Shown piece by piece: positions 7,069 through 14,334 of a stretch of DNA of 15,927 nt; position 1 is the first letter of the stretch, and every line of letters begins with the position of its first letter. The stretch spans positions 1 to 15,927 of the forward strand of contig JAHIVS010000599.1 of the NCBI GenBank assembly GCA_018816605.1, in the 5' to 3' direction. The notes beneath the pieces were generated by a model. It had not been told where the DNA came from. It saw only the letters and a program-made list of their open reading frames with translations, and did no database searches. The translations under genes and the position numbers were made by a program. Origin of the DNA: Pseudomonadota bacterium (GTDB lineage Bacteria > Desulfobacterota > Desulfobacteria > Desulfobacterales > Desulfobacteraceae).

Positions 7069-8100
7069 GTGCAGACATCAAAAATAATTCATACGGTCAG
7101 TTGCCATGCAGAAGGGGAAGTCGGAGACGTCATTGTGGGCGGGGTGGCACCACCGCCGGGCAAGACCCTGTGGGAACAGTCCCGGTGGATTGCAAAGGAT
7201 AAAGCCCTCAGAAATTTTATGCTCAATGAACCCCGGGGCGGTGTTTTTCGCCATGTGAACCTTCTGGTGCCGGCCAAAAATCCCGCGGCCCAGATGGGGT
7301 GGATCATCATGGAACCCGAAGACACACCGCCCATGTCCGGCTCCAATAGTATCTGCGTGGCCACGGTGCTCCTTGAAACCGGTATCCTTCCCATGGAAGA
7401 ACCGGAAACCCGGTTGACCCTTGAGGCACCGGGCGGTCTGATCCGGGCTGTTGCCCATTGCAAAAACGGGCATGTGGCGCAGATGACCATCCACAATGTG
7501 CCTTCCTTTGCCCATCGGCTCTCGGCTCCACTGGAGGTGGCAGGGTTCGGCAGCCTTATGGTGGATACCGCCTATGGGGGCGATTCATTTGTGATTGCAG
7601 ATGCCCGGGCCCTGGGGTTTGAGGTGAGGCCGGATGAAGCCCGGGACCTGGTGGAAACCGGTATCAAAATCACCAATGCCGCCAACGAGCAGCTGGGGTT
7701 TGGCCATCCGGAAAATCCGGACTGGAACCATATCTCTTTTTGCCAGATAGCGGCCCCCTTGATCGAAGAAAACAAGGTTCTGGTCGGGAGAAACACCGTG
7801 GCCATTCAGCCGGGCAAGCTGGACCGGTCTCCCACGGGTACCGGGTGTTCTGCCCGGATGGCTGTCCTGGAGCGACGGGGAATACTCAAACCCGGGGACC
7901 GGTATATCGGCGAATCTGTCATTGGCTCACGGTTTCACTGCAAAATTGAGAAAAGAACCCGGGCGGGAAATCTGCCGGCCATCCTTCCGTCAATAACCGG
8001 ACGGGCCTGGATCACCGGGACCCACCAGCACATGCTGGACCCGACAGATCCCTGGCCCCAGGGCTACAGGGTGGCAGACACCTGGCCGAAAACAGCGTAA
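7069..8100 (+). CDS. Proline racemase family protein (trans-3-hydroxyproline dehydratase/4-hydroxyproline epimerase-like)
   Basis: A 343-residue cytoplasmic, cofactor-independent enzyme of the proline racemase superfamily. The two half-domains are recognisable: PRGG (55-58), MSGSNSICV (89-97), AYGGDSF (168-174) and [13 protein letters not shown] (252-264). Classic racemases and 4-hydroxyproline epimerases have Cys in MCGH and in DRSPCGTG, and trans-3-hydroxyproline dehydratases have Cys and Thr. Here the two positions are Ser90 and Thr256, so racemase chemistry is doubtful and dehydration of a hydroxyproline-like substrate or another reaction is more likely. Cys260 lies close by. The start is GTG, chosen because AGGA at 7057-7060 is 8 nt upstream and the protein begins at the normal family N-terminus. 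It stands alone, and no hydroxyproline catabolic partner is beside it. Confidence 0.85.
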   Translation: MQTSKIIHTVSCHAEGEVGDVIVGGVAPPPGKTLWEQSRWIAKDKALRNFMLNEPRGGVFRHVNLLVPAKNPAAQMGWIIMEPEDTPPMSGSNSICVATVLLETGILPMEEPETRLTLEAPGGLIRAVAHCKNGHVAQMTIHNVPSFAHRLSAPLEVAGFGSLMVDTAYGGDSFVIADARALGFEVRPDEARDLVETGIKITNAANEQLGFGHPENPDWNHISFCQIAAPLIEENKVLVGRNTVAIQPGKLDRSPTGTGCSARMAVLERRGILKPGDRYIGESVIGSRFHCKIEKRTRAGNLPAILPSITGRAWITGTHQHMLDPTDPWPQGYRVADTWPKTA

Positions 8101-8115
8101 TTTTTTTTGGGGCTT

Positions 8116-8137
8116 AAAAAAAGGGGATTTCATCCCT
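8116..8137 (-). terminator. Intrinsic terminator at the end of the DUF1178 gene
   Basis: On the minus strand GGGAT-GAA-ATCCC is followed by C and then seven T residues (A run at 8116-8122 on the plus strand). The stem starts inside the stop codon of the DUF1178 gene. It would end the Na/Pi-DUF1178 transcript and faces the end of the plus-strand proline-racemase-family gene. Confidence 0.7.
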
Positions 8138-8573
8138 AGTTGAGATCTTCATTCTCTTTTTTGATAAAGGGGATTTTAACAACGGGAACGCCTTCCTTGG
8201 TGAGCACTTTTTCCTCTTCTTTGGTGGTGGTGCCCCGGATATTCCGGTGTTCCGTGGCGCCATAATGCATTCTTAAGGCCTCTTTTGTAAAAGAAGCCCC
8301 CACATCCTCATAGTTTTTTTCCACATATTGGGTTATTTTTTCCGTAAATTCGGCCAGCACTTCCTGGTTTGCCCGCAAAGATTGCTGGGCCTGGTTGGAT
8401 GGGGCCGAGGAGGTCCTGATACAGATCCGGGAGAGTTTTTGTTCGATTGAAGAGGTTTCACAGACCGGACATTGCAAAAGGCCCAGGGCCTGCTGGTTCT
8501 CAAGATCTTTTTTATCATCGAACCATCCTTCAAAGGTGTGTCCGTTCAGACACTCAAGATCAAATACGATCAT
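8136..8573 (-). CDS. DUF1178 family protein
   Basis: A 145-residue cytoplasmic protein of unknown function. The N-terminus MIVFDLECLNGHTFEGWF with C8-x2-H11, and CPVC at 35-38, match the DUF1178 pattern and look like a small zinc-ribbon. The middle and C-terminal part is charged, with VGASFTKEALRMHYGATEHRNIRG (about 91-114), a stretch conserved in the family (given here in outline: VG, F, EA, HYG, RNIRG). The start ATG is one base past the TAA of the Na/Pi cotransporter gene, which implies translational coupling. An intrinsic terminator overlaps its stop. The role is unknown. Coupling to a phosphate transporter may be incidental. Confidence 0.88.
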   Translation of the reverse strand: MIVFDLECLNGHTFEGWFDDKKDLENQQALGLLQCPVCETSSIEQKLSRICIRTSSAPSNQAQQSLRANQEVLAEFTEKITQYVEKNYEDVGASFTKEALRMHYGATEHRNIRGTTTKEEEKVLTKEGVPVVKIPFIKKENEDLN

Positions 8574-8574
8574 A

Positions 8575-10248
8575 TTAAATAATCCTGCTTACCCCTGTTG
8601 CGATATTATAGCAGTAATCTCCCATTTTTTCATAGTTGGATACCATGGTGATAAACAAAACCCCGGCATCCACCGAGCATTCATTGGCCCGCAATCGTTC
8701 AATGTGCTTATATCTCATATTCTCCCGCATCTGGTCAATTAAATCTTCATGGGCCAGGGCCTTTTGATAAAACCCTTCTGATTTTTCACTCATTTCCTTG
8801 ATCACCAGCTCAAAGAACAGATCCACCTGGTGGGAGATATCGATGAGGTCTTTTTTGGCCTCTGGGCTGAATTCAATTTTATTGTCATAGATCCGTTCGA
8901 GCATTTTGGAAATATTTTCCATGGAATCGCCCAAGCGTTCAATATTGTTGACGATTCGCATCATTTCGGAGATTTCCGTTGCTTCCGGGGCATTGATCTC
9001 CCCCTGGGAGATGGTGGTCAGATATTTGATGATGACCTTTTGGGAAGAATCCAGATGTTCTTCTATAGCCTCTCTTTCCCCGAGAATGTCGTCGTCCCGC
9101 TGGTTGAGGCAGGTGGAGGTTTTTTTCAGGTTCATATGGGCAAATTTGGACATTCGGATGATCTCCCCCTTGACCTTGGCAAGGGCGCCGATGGGAGAAT
9201 CAATAAAGGATTCATCAAATTGGGGCATCCGGTATCGCTCGGTTGATTCCTTTGTCTTTGGGGAGATGAGAAGGGTTAACTGGATGAGCTTGGGCAGAAA
9301 AATCAGAAAAACAACAGCATTGATGACATTGAACAGGGTATGTCCGTTGGCAATATACCGGGCTGAATTGACAAACTCGCCGTTCACCACCTCATCCACG
9401 GGGCCTGCACCCATTTTCAGGGTGATGGTCTGGACAATGGTCACAAAAAAAGGAAAAATGGCCAGGATGATGCCCACCCCGGCAACATTAAAGACCGTAT
9501 GGGCATTGGCGGTTTTGTGGGCATCGGCATTGTTGGACCCAAGGGTGGCCAGCTGGGCCGTAATGGTAGTGCCGATGTTTTCACCCAGCACCAGGGCCAG
9601 GGCTGTCGGGAACGTTAAGAGTCCGGAAGTCGCCAGCGTCATTGTCAGGCCGACTGTGGCAGAGGAAGATTGAACCGCAACGGTCAAAACAGCACCCATG
9701 ATGACACACAGCAAAATTCCCCCCATGGTGTCGGTGCTGAAACGTGTAAAAAAAGAAATAAACTGGGGGTCGGAATTTATGGGGGCAAGCCCGTGTTTCA
9801 TAACGTCCATCCCGTAGAAAAGCAACCCAAAACCCAGGATGATATCACCGATATGTCTGTAATTGCGTTTTTTGGAAAAAAATTTAAAGCATACCCCCAG
9901 GGCAATGGCCGGCAACGCCACCTTTGTCAGTTTAAAGGCAATCAGCTGGCCTGTGATGGTGGTGCCCACATTGGCACCGATAACCACGCCTACAGCCTGT
10001 TCGATACCCATGATCCCGGCACTTACAAATCCGATGAGCATTACGGTTGTGGCAGAGGAACTCTGAATGATTGCGGTAACACCGGCGCCGGTGAGGGCTC
10101 CCAGTATTCTGTTTGAGGAGATTGCTTCAAGAATATTTCTTATCTTCTGACCGGCGGTTGCCTGGAGTCCTTCGGTCATCAATTTCATGCCAAGGATAAA
10201 CAGCCCCAGCCCGCCCAGTGTCTGGATAATGATATTAAATAAATCCAC
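8575..10248 (-). CDS. Na/Pi cotransporter family protein with C-terminal PhoU-like domain
   Basis: A 557-residue inner-membrane protein. The N-terminal part contains the inverted-repeat Na_Pi_cotrans module: QSSSATT (62-68) with GANVGTT (91-97), and QSSSATVG (193-200) with GENIGTT (222-228). About eight to ten hydrophobic helices fill residues 1-325. Residues from about 345 onward are charged and helical, with NNIERLGDSMENISKM, a PhoU-like four-helix pattern. Such NptA/YjbB-type proteins move phosphate with sodium, often outward. The start is GTG with GAGGGG at 10253-10258, only 4 nt upstream. That ribosome-binding site can pair with a perfect complement 58 nt earlier in the mRNA. The radical SAM gene ends 82 bp upstream, and the DUF1178 gene follows after one base. 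Substrate direction is not visible from sequence. Confidence 0.92.
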   Translation of the reverse strand: MDLFNIIIQTLGGLGLFILGMKLMTEGLQATAGQKIRNILEAISSNRILGALTGAGVTAIIQSSSATTVMLIGFVSAGIMGIEQAVGVVIGANVGTTITGQLIAFKLTKVALPAIALGVCFKFFSKKRNYRHIGDIILGFGLLFYGMDVMKHGLAPINSDPQFISFFTRFSTDTMGGILLCVIMGAVLTVAVQSSSATVGLTMTLATSGLLTFPTALALVLGENIGTTITAQLATLGSNNADAHKTANAHTVFNVAGVGIILAIFPFFVTIVQTITLKMGAGPVDEVVNGEFVNSARYIANGHTLFNVINAVVFLIFLPKLIQLTLLISPKTKESTERYRMPQFDESFIDSPIGALAKVKGEIIRMSKFAHMNLKKTSTCLNQRDDDILGEREAIEEHLDSSQKVIIKYLTTISQGEINAPEATEISEMMRIVNNIERLGDSMENISKMLERIYDNKIEFSPEAKKDLIDISHQVDLFFELVIKEMSEKSEGFYQKALAHEDLIDQMRENMRYKHIERLRANECSVDAGVLFITMVSNYEKMGDYCYNIATGVSRII

Positions 10249-10251
10249 CTG

Positions 10252-10325
10252 ACCCCTCTTTATGTTTGCCTGTTAATAGTTTTAGAATAGAACCTTCATC
10301 AAATCCTAACAAAGCTGAGAGGGGT
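10252..10325 (-). promoter_or_regulatory. Inverted repeat that could mask the ribosome-binding site of the Na/Pi gene
   Basis: On the minus strand ACCCCTCT (10318-10325), just after the radical SAM stop codon, is an exact 8-nt complement of AGAGGGGT (10252-10259), the Shine-Dalgarno sequence of the GTG-started Na/Pi gene. The 58-nt AT-rich spacer could loop out. It could also act as a weak transcript-end hairpin, but it lacks a T tract. Confidence 0.35.
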
Positions 10326-10330
10326 ATATC

Positions 10331-11680
10331 CTAATTTTTTGTTTTTTTCAATTGTGAAATGCGATTGCGATCTGCGTCGGATTTTATACAGGGAAACAGG
10401 GTATTATTTGTAAAAACAGGGTGTTTGCTGATGTCAAACCGGGCATGGTTAACGGCATCCTTCCACATGGGCGTATGGGGGATGGGGGTGTAATAGGCAA
10501 GTACGGGCAGGATCTGTGTTTTTTTGACAAGGTCCATGGAGGCTGCCACCTGTTCAAGATCCTGGCCGGGCAGGCCGCAGAGAAGATAGGCACCTAGCTG
10601 TCCGGATTTGAAACCGGCAGACTTCAGGTTTTCCACTGCCGTAAAAAATTCATCTTCTCTGACCTTGAGATCATGGTGCCTGTCCGGTGAAAAATCTGTG
10701 GTCTCCAGCCCCAGGCGAATGGTGGCAAAACCGGCCCGGAACATCAGGTCGGCGGCTTTGGGTGTGATTTCCCTTATGTGGATGGCATTGGGGGTATGGA
10801 AATTCACCTTTATGTTTGAATCAATGAGGTGCTCCAACAATGGAAAGGCATGGGATTTGGCGTTCACCAGAAGGGCATCATCATAAAACGCAAAATTTTT
10901 AACCTTGTACTCCCTGTGCCAGTGCCAGATCTCCTCGAACACATGGTCCGGCGACCGCCGGCGATGGAAGGGTTCTAAAAATGAAGCGGCACAATACTCG
11001 CAGGAAAAGGGGCACCCCCGTGAGGTGAGGATGGGGGCATAGGCCAGGTGGCGGCAAAGGTCCAGGGCCGGATAGGGATAGGTATCCAGGTCGCCGGGGT
11101 CGGGGACAACCCCAAGATCAAATCCGGTGAATTCTTTGACCAGGGCGCAAAGGCTTTCTTCACCCGGTCCAGTGACCACCCGGTCTGCCAGGGAATGGGT
11201 GCTTGCATGGTCCTGGCACAGCCCTGCATAAATGCCGCCCAGGAGAACAGGCACATCTGGAAAGACGCTCTTTATGGTTTCTATGGTTTCCCTGACGCCG
11301 GTGGCCCAATAGGTCATCAGGGAGGTCACAAAGATGAGATCGGGTTTGGGCAACTTTAAAAGGTCCTGGTAAAACCAATCCGGTTCAATTCCGTACCGGG
11401 AAAACGGCTGGACCATATCCGGCAGCAGATGCTTGAGATCTTTGGGAAAGGGAATGGTTTTTTTTTGAAAAGGACCCCTGCCGTCCCACAGCGTTTTTAT
11501 TGGCCTGAACGCCTTGGGGTGAAACCGATCCATGCAGTCCAGGTAGCTTATCCGTATGCTGTTTTCCCGCAGGATGGCGGCAATGGACAAAAGCCCCAGG
11601 GGTTTCGCCCAGAAGTCAAAGGCCGCAAAATCATGGATCCAGGGGTTTACACAGAGGATATGGGGCGGATCAGTCTTCAA
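10331..11680 (-). CDS. B12-binding-domain radical SAM protein
   Basis: A 449-residue radical SAM enzyme. The N-terminal part (about 1-185) has the Rossmann-like pattern of the B12-binding class: ILCVNPW, KPLGLLSIAAIL, PDLIFVTSLMTY, VLLGGIYAG and GPGEESL. The radical SAM domain begins with RGCPFSCEYC, whose Cys223, Cys227 and Cys230 bind the 4Fe-4S cluster. FYDDALLVN and IRLGLETTD further on are typical barrel strands. The protein lacks a clear DxHxxG cobalamin signature, so cobalamin binding is uncertain. There is no C-terminal SPASM cluster, so it is not an AhbC/AhbD-type heme enzyme. Its ATG lies inside the end of the AsnC-like siroheme decarboxylase subunit gene (11-nt overlap), which suggests coupled translation and perhaps a linked role in tetrapyrrole metabolism. 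The substrate is unknown. Confidence 0.87.
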   Translation of the reverse strand: MKTDPPHILCVNPWIHDFAAFDFWAKPLGLLSIAAILRENSIRISYLDCMDRFHPKAFRPIKTLWDGRGPFQKKTIPFPKDLKHLLPDMVQPFSRYGIEPDWFYQDLLKLPKPDLIFVTSLMTYWATGVRETIETIKSVFPDVPVLLGGIYAGLCQDHASTHSLADRVVTGPGEESLCALVKEFTGFDLGVVPDPGDLDTYPYPALDLCRHLAYAPILTSRGCPFSCEYCAASFLEPFHRRRSPDHVFEEIWHWHREYKVKNFAFYDDALLVNAKSHAFPLLEHLIDSNIKVNFHTPNAIHIREITPKAADLMFRAGFATIRLGLETTDFSPDRHHDLKVREDEFFTAVENLKSAGFKSGQLGAYLLCGLPGQDLEQVAASMDLVKKTQILPVLAYYTPIPHTPMWKDAVNHARFDISKHPVFTNNTLFPCIKSDADRNRISQLKKTKN

Positions 11681-12146
11681 AATATTTCATGGAGGTCTTT
11701 TTCAATTCCTGGCGGGAGAAGAGCAGGGTGTAGTTTGTTTCTCCCACGGCGTTGGATATTTGTTTAACAATGGCATAACAGGCCTCTTCGTCGGAGGCAT
11801 GGACCATGGTGTATAGATTGTATTCCCATCCCGGAGCCGGATCCCTTCTGTAGCAATGGGTGATTTCATCAAAGGTGGACATGATGTTCCCGGTTTTTTC
11901 CACCTTATCTTCATCCACGCGCCAGGCAACCATGGCATTGGCGTTAAACCCTGATTTCTGGTGTTTGATGGTGGCACCGAACCTGCGGATGATTCCCTGG
12001 TCATTGAGATCACCCAGTACTTTTAAAAACAGCTCTTCGGAAATTCCGATTTGTTCGGCCATTTCCAGAAAAGGCCGTTTGACTACCGGAATATCGGTTT
12101 GAAGCAGGGCAATTATCTTTTTTTCCAGATCTGTCAGCATAGGCAT
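11670..12146 (-). CDS. AsnC/Lrp-like siroheme decarboxylase subunit (AhbA/AhbB family)
   Basis: A 158-residue protein with an N-terminal winged helix (about 5-60, LTDLEKKIIALLQTDIP and IRRFGATIKHQKSGF) and an AsnC-type ligand domain. It carries the siroheme decarboxylase signature HCYRR...PGWEYNLYTMVH (His97 to His116), which is not found in ordinary Lrp regulators. In sulfate reducers and archaea AhbA/AhbB convert siroheme to didecarboxysiroheme in the alternative heme pathway; nitrite reducers use the NirDLGH homologues for heme d1. The second subunit is not in this window, and I cannot tell AhbA from AhbB. The ATG at 12144-12146 has no clear Shine-Dalgarno. An ATG two codons later is an alternative start. 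The gene has its own predicted promoter and overlaps the radical SAM gene downstream. Confidence 0.85.
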   Translation of the reverse strand: MPMLTDLEKKIIALLQTDIPVVKRPFLEMAEQIGISEELFLKVLGDLNDQGIIRRFGATIKHQKSGFNANAMVAWRVDEDKVEKTGNIMSTFDEITHCYRRDPAPGWEYNLYTMVHASDEEACYAIVKQISNAVGETNYTLLFSRQELKKTSMKYFED

Positions 12147-12187
12147 ATGTTTAAATTTTTTTTTATCTATTCTTTTTGGTTTTTATC

Positions 12188-12213
12188 ATTTTATATTTTC
12201 ATTTTATATTTTC
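12188..12213. repeat. Tandem 13-bp AT-rich repeat upstream of the siroheme decarboxylase gene
   Basis: ATTTTATATTTTC occurs twice head to tail (12188-12200 and 12201-12213), followed by ATTTC, a partial third copy. It lies in the 115-bp gap between the LpxL-like gene and the AsnC-like gene, in the expected 5' leader of the latter. Confidence 0.6.
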
Positions 12214-12223
12214 ATTTCTATCA

Positions 12224-12252
12224 ATTTGACCTATTTTTTGACATCTTGTCAA
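12224..12252 (-). promoter_or_regulatory. Predicted promoter and overlapping palindrome for the siroheme decarboxylase gene
   Basis: On the minus strand TTGACA (12247-12252) is separated by 17 bp from TCAAAT (12224-12229). The -35 box is part of a palindrome TTGACA-TCT-TGTCAA on the plus strand (12238-12252). The half-sites resemble TTGAC...GTCAA targets of CRP/FNR-family regulators, but the spacer here is 5 rather than the usual 4 bases. A regulator bound here would cover the -35 box. Confidence 0.4.
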
Positions 12253-12261
12253 CAGCTTGTT

Positions 12262-13161
12262 TTAATGGGTCTTGGGCCAGGGGCAAAAATTTTTTGTTTT
12301 CCAGCGGTCATGGACCCAGAAATACTGGTCCGGATGCCGACGCACCATGGATTCAATGACAGCGGTAAACTTTTGGGTATTGTTTTCAATATCCTTTATC
12401 CGGTCCCCGGTATCCTCAAGGGGGATTTCCGGTAAAAATTCAATCCGATACTTTCGTTTGTGGCGAATGGTATAAAGGGCGATCACCGGGGCTTTGGTCC
12501 GCATGGCAAGAACCGCCAGGCCTTTATTGGTACAGGCCGGCCGGCCGAAAAAGTCCACGAAGACCCCCTTGTACCAGTCCACATTCTGATCCAGCAAGGT
12601 GCCCATGACAGCACCGTTTCGTAACAAGGCATCTATTTTTTTTGAGGCCCCCCGCAGGGGAACCATGGTCACCCCAAACCGCTGGCGGGCCTCTCGCATC
12701 AACCGTTCTAAAGGCTGGAAATCCAGTTTCCGGTAGATGGCATATCCCTTGTAGCCGGTCTCGTCAATGGCCGGAATCAGCATTTCAAAATTGCCCATGT
12801 GGCAGGTGACCACAATGACGCCCCTTCCCTTGTCATGGGCTTTTTTAACATGTTCCAGGCCGTTGACGGTAAAATGGGCGAGAAAGCCTTCTTTATCAAA
12901 TTTTTGGGACCAGGCCACCTCAAAAAGGATGCTGGCAATATTTTTAAAAATCTGCTTGCCCATCAGCTCGATCCGGGCAGGGGTCATCTCCCGGCCAAAG
13001 GCATGGGTCAGGTTGCTCAGGGTGACGATCCTGCGGCGTCTGTCCATCCGAAACCACAGCAGACCCAGCAAATCGGCCAGAAAATCAGCCGCTGGCACGG
13101 GCAAACGGCCTACAATCCTTATCAGAAGCTTTAATAGGGTATATAGTGTCCTGTCATTCAT
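12262..13161 (-). CDS. LpxL/HtrB-like lipid A acyltransferase
   Basis: About 299 residues, normal for the family, which adds a secondary acyl chain to lipid A at the inner face of the cytoplasmic membrane. The N-terminus has a hydrophobic stretch (LYTLLKLLIRIVGRLPVPAA). VTCHMGNFEMLIPA contains the catalytic HxxxxE motif (H and E of HMGNFE). RMDRRRRIVTLSNL, GTLLDQN and FWVHDRWK near the C-terminus are also family landmarks. I chose ATG at 13159-13161, which begins MNDRTLY and is 4 nt past the mtnA-like stop codon. A GTG at 13182, inside the upstream gene, would add seven residues, and neither start has a strong ribosome-binding site. Coupling to the upstream gene is likely. Whether it adds laurate, myristate or another chain cannot be read. 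Confidence 0.87.
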   Translation of the reverse strand: MNDRTLYTLLKLLIRIVGRLPVPAADFLADLLGLLWFRMDRRRRIVTLSNLTHAFGREMTPARIELMGKQIFKNIASILFEVAWSQKFDKEGFLAHFTVNGLEHVKKAHDKGRGVIVVTCHMGNFEMLIPAIDETGYKGYAIYRKLDFQPLERLMREARQRFGVTMVPLRGASKKIDALLRNGAVMGTLLDQNVDWYKGVFVDFFGRPACTNKGLAVLAMRTKAPVIALYTIRHKRKYRIEFLPEIPLEDTGDRIKDIENNTQKFTAVIESMVRRHPDQYFWVHDRWKTKNFCPWPKTH

Positions 13162-13165
13162 TCTT

Positions 13166-14281
13166 TCAACGGCTTGCAACACCTTTGTCCGGGAACAGGG
13201 CCATGATATCTGCTTGTGTTGCCTTGCAAATGCCGCGTTCCGTGATGAATCCGGTCACCAGGCGGGCCGGGGTCACGTCAAAGGCCGGGTTGGCGGCAGG
13301 GCTGTTCTCCGGCGGCACCAGCACCGACACTGTTTTTCCATTTAAAAGCCCCTGAACATGCCGGATTTCATCGGGGTTCCGCTCTTCAATGGGAATGTCT
13401 TTTATTCCGTCCGTGATCTCCCAGTCAAAGGTGGAGGAGGGCAGGGCCACATAAAAAGGAATCCCGTTGTCCCTGGCGGCCAGCGCCTTTAAATAGGTTC
13501 CGATTTTGTTGGCCACATCCCCGGCCCGTGTGGTCCTGTCGGTTCCCACAATGACCAGGTCCACCAGACCGTGCTGCATGAGGTGGCCCCCGGCATTGTC
13601 CGTGATCACGGTGTGGCGGATCCCGTGCTTGCCCAGTTCCCAGGCCGTGAGGCGGGCCCCCTGGTTCAGGGGCCGGGTTTCATCCACCCAGACATGGACA
13701 TCTATATTTTTGTCAAAGGCGGTATAGATGGGGGCTGTTGCCGTGCCATATTCCACGCAGGCAAGCCATCCGGCATTACAATGGGTGAGGATATTGACGG
13801 TGCCGCCCTTTTTTTGCCGGCTGATCTCCTGAATGATGGAAAGGCCGTGTTCGCCAATTTTTTGACAATTCACAGCTTCTTCTTCCACCACCGCCAGGGC
13901 TGCGGCCAAAGCGGCTCTTACCCTTGCCCCATGGGAGGTCTCGTTCAGGACTGCGTCCCGGACCCGGTCCACTCCCCAGAACAGGTTCATGGCCGTGGGT
14001 CTGGCATCCTTTATCCGGGCACATTCGGCCTCAAAATAGGCAGTGTCTGAATCCTTATGGTTGGCCTGGACCAGGCTGACATAGACCCCCAGGGCGCCGG
14101 TGGCGCCGATGAGGGGGGCGCCCCTGACGTACATCTCCTTGATGGCACGGATAACATCATCCACTGTGTTTAGGTCTTCGATGACCAGTTCATGGGGAAG
14201 AAGCCGCTGGTCAATGATCTGAACGGTTTTTGTTTCCATGTCAAACCAGATGGGCCTCATCTGTTTTCCATCCACTTGCAT
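13166..14281 (-). CDS. mtnA: Methylthioribose-1-phosphate isomerase (MtnA/eIF2B-alpha-like family)
   Basis: A 371-residue cytoplasmic enzyme expected to isomerise 5-methylthioribose-1-phosphate to 5-methylthioribulose-1-phosphate in methylthioadenosine salvage. Conserved elements are RGAPLIGATGALG, LTHCNAGWLA with the catalytic Cys168, VDETRPLNQGARLTAWEL, and IVGTDRTTRAGDVANKIGTY with the catalytic Asp248. I chose ATG at 14279-14281 because GGAG at 14290-14293 is 8 nt upstream. The TTG six bases earlier is too close to that site. The stop TGA is 4 nt before the LpxL-like ATG. No other salvage gene is present here, so the next step of the pathway must be encoded elsewhere. A ribose-1,5-bisphosphate isomerase role is less likely but belongs to a related family. 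Confidence 0.9.
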   Translation of the reverse strand: MQVDGKQMRPIWFDMETKTVQIIDQRLLPHELVIEDLNTVDDVIRAIKEMYVRGAPLIGATGALGVYVSLVQANHKDSDTAYFEAECARIKDARPTAMNLFWGVDRVRDAVLNETSHGARVRAALAAALAVVEEEAVNCQKIGEHGLSIIQEISRQKKGGTVNILTHCNAGWLACVEYGTATAPIYTAFDKNIDVHVWVDETRPLNQGARLTAWELGKHGIRHTVITDNAGGHLMQHGLVDLVIVGTDRTTRAGDVANKIGTYLKALAARDNGIPFYVALPSSTFDWEITDGIKDIPIEERNPDEIRHVQGLLNGKTVSVLVPPENSPAANPAFDVTPARLVTGFITERGICKATQADIMALFPDKGVASR

Positions 14282-14300
14282 ATTCAATTCTCCAATAGGG

Positions 14301-14322
14301 GTATTAAAAGGGGCATTAATAC
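14301..14322. repeat. Inverted repeat between the DUF2959 gene and mtnA
   Basis: GTATTAA (14301-14307) and TTAATAC (14316-14322) form a perfect 7-bp inverted repeat with an 8-nt spacer. It lies between the DUF2959 stop and the mtnA ribosome-binding site. It is AT-rich and has no T tract after it, so it is more plausibly an operator or leader stem than a terminator. Confidence 0.35.
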
Positions 14323-14334
14323 ACCGGGGGTAAG

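Noticed and set aside
8906..9673. Plus-strand 255-codon frame inside the Na/Pi cotransporter gene
   Set aside because: It is antisense to strongly conserved QSSSAT and GENIGTT motifs. Its composition follows from the opposite strand.
10331..11680. AhbC or AhbD heme-pathway radical SAM enzyme
   Set aside because: The CxxxCxxC motif is at residue 223 after a B12-binding-like domain, and there is no C-terminal SPASM-type cysteine cluster.
11670..12146. Ordinary Lrp/AsnC transcription regulator
   Set aside because: The HCYRR...PGWEYNLYTMVH signature and the GATIKHQKSGF segment are those of siroheme decarboxylase subunits, not amino-acid-responsive regulators.
13571..14050. Plus-strand frame of 159 codons opposite mtnA
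   Set aside because: It covers the antisense of the conserved MtnA catalytic region, and no domain is recognisable.
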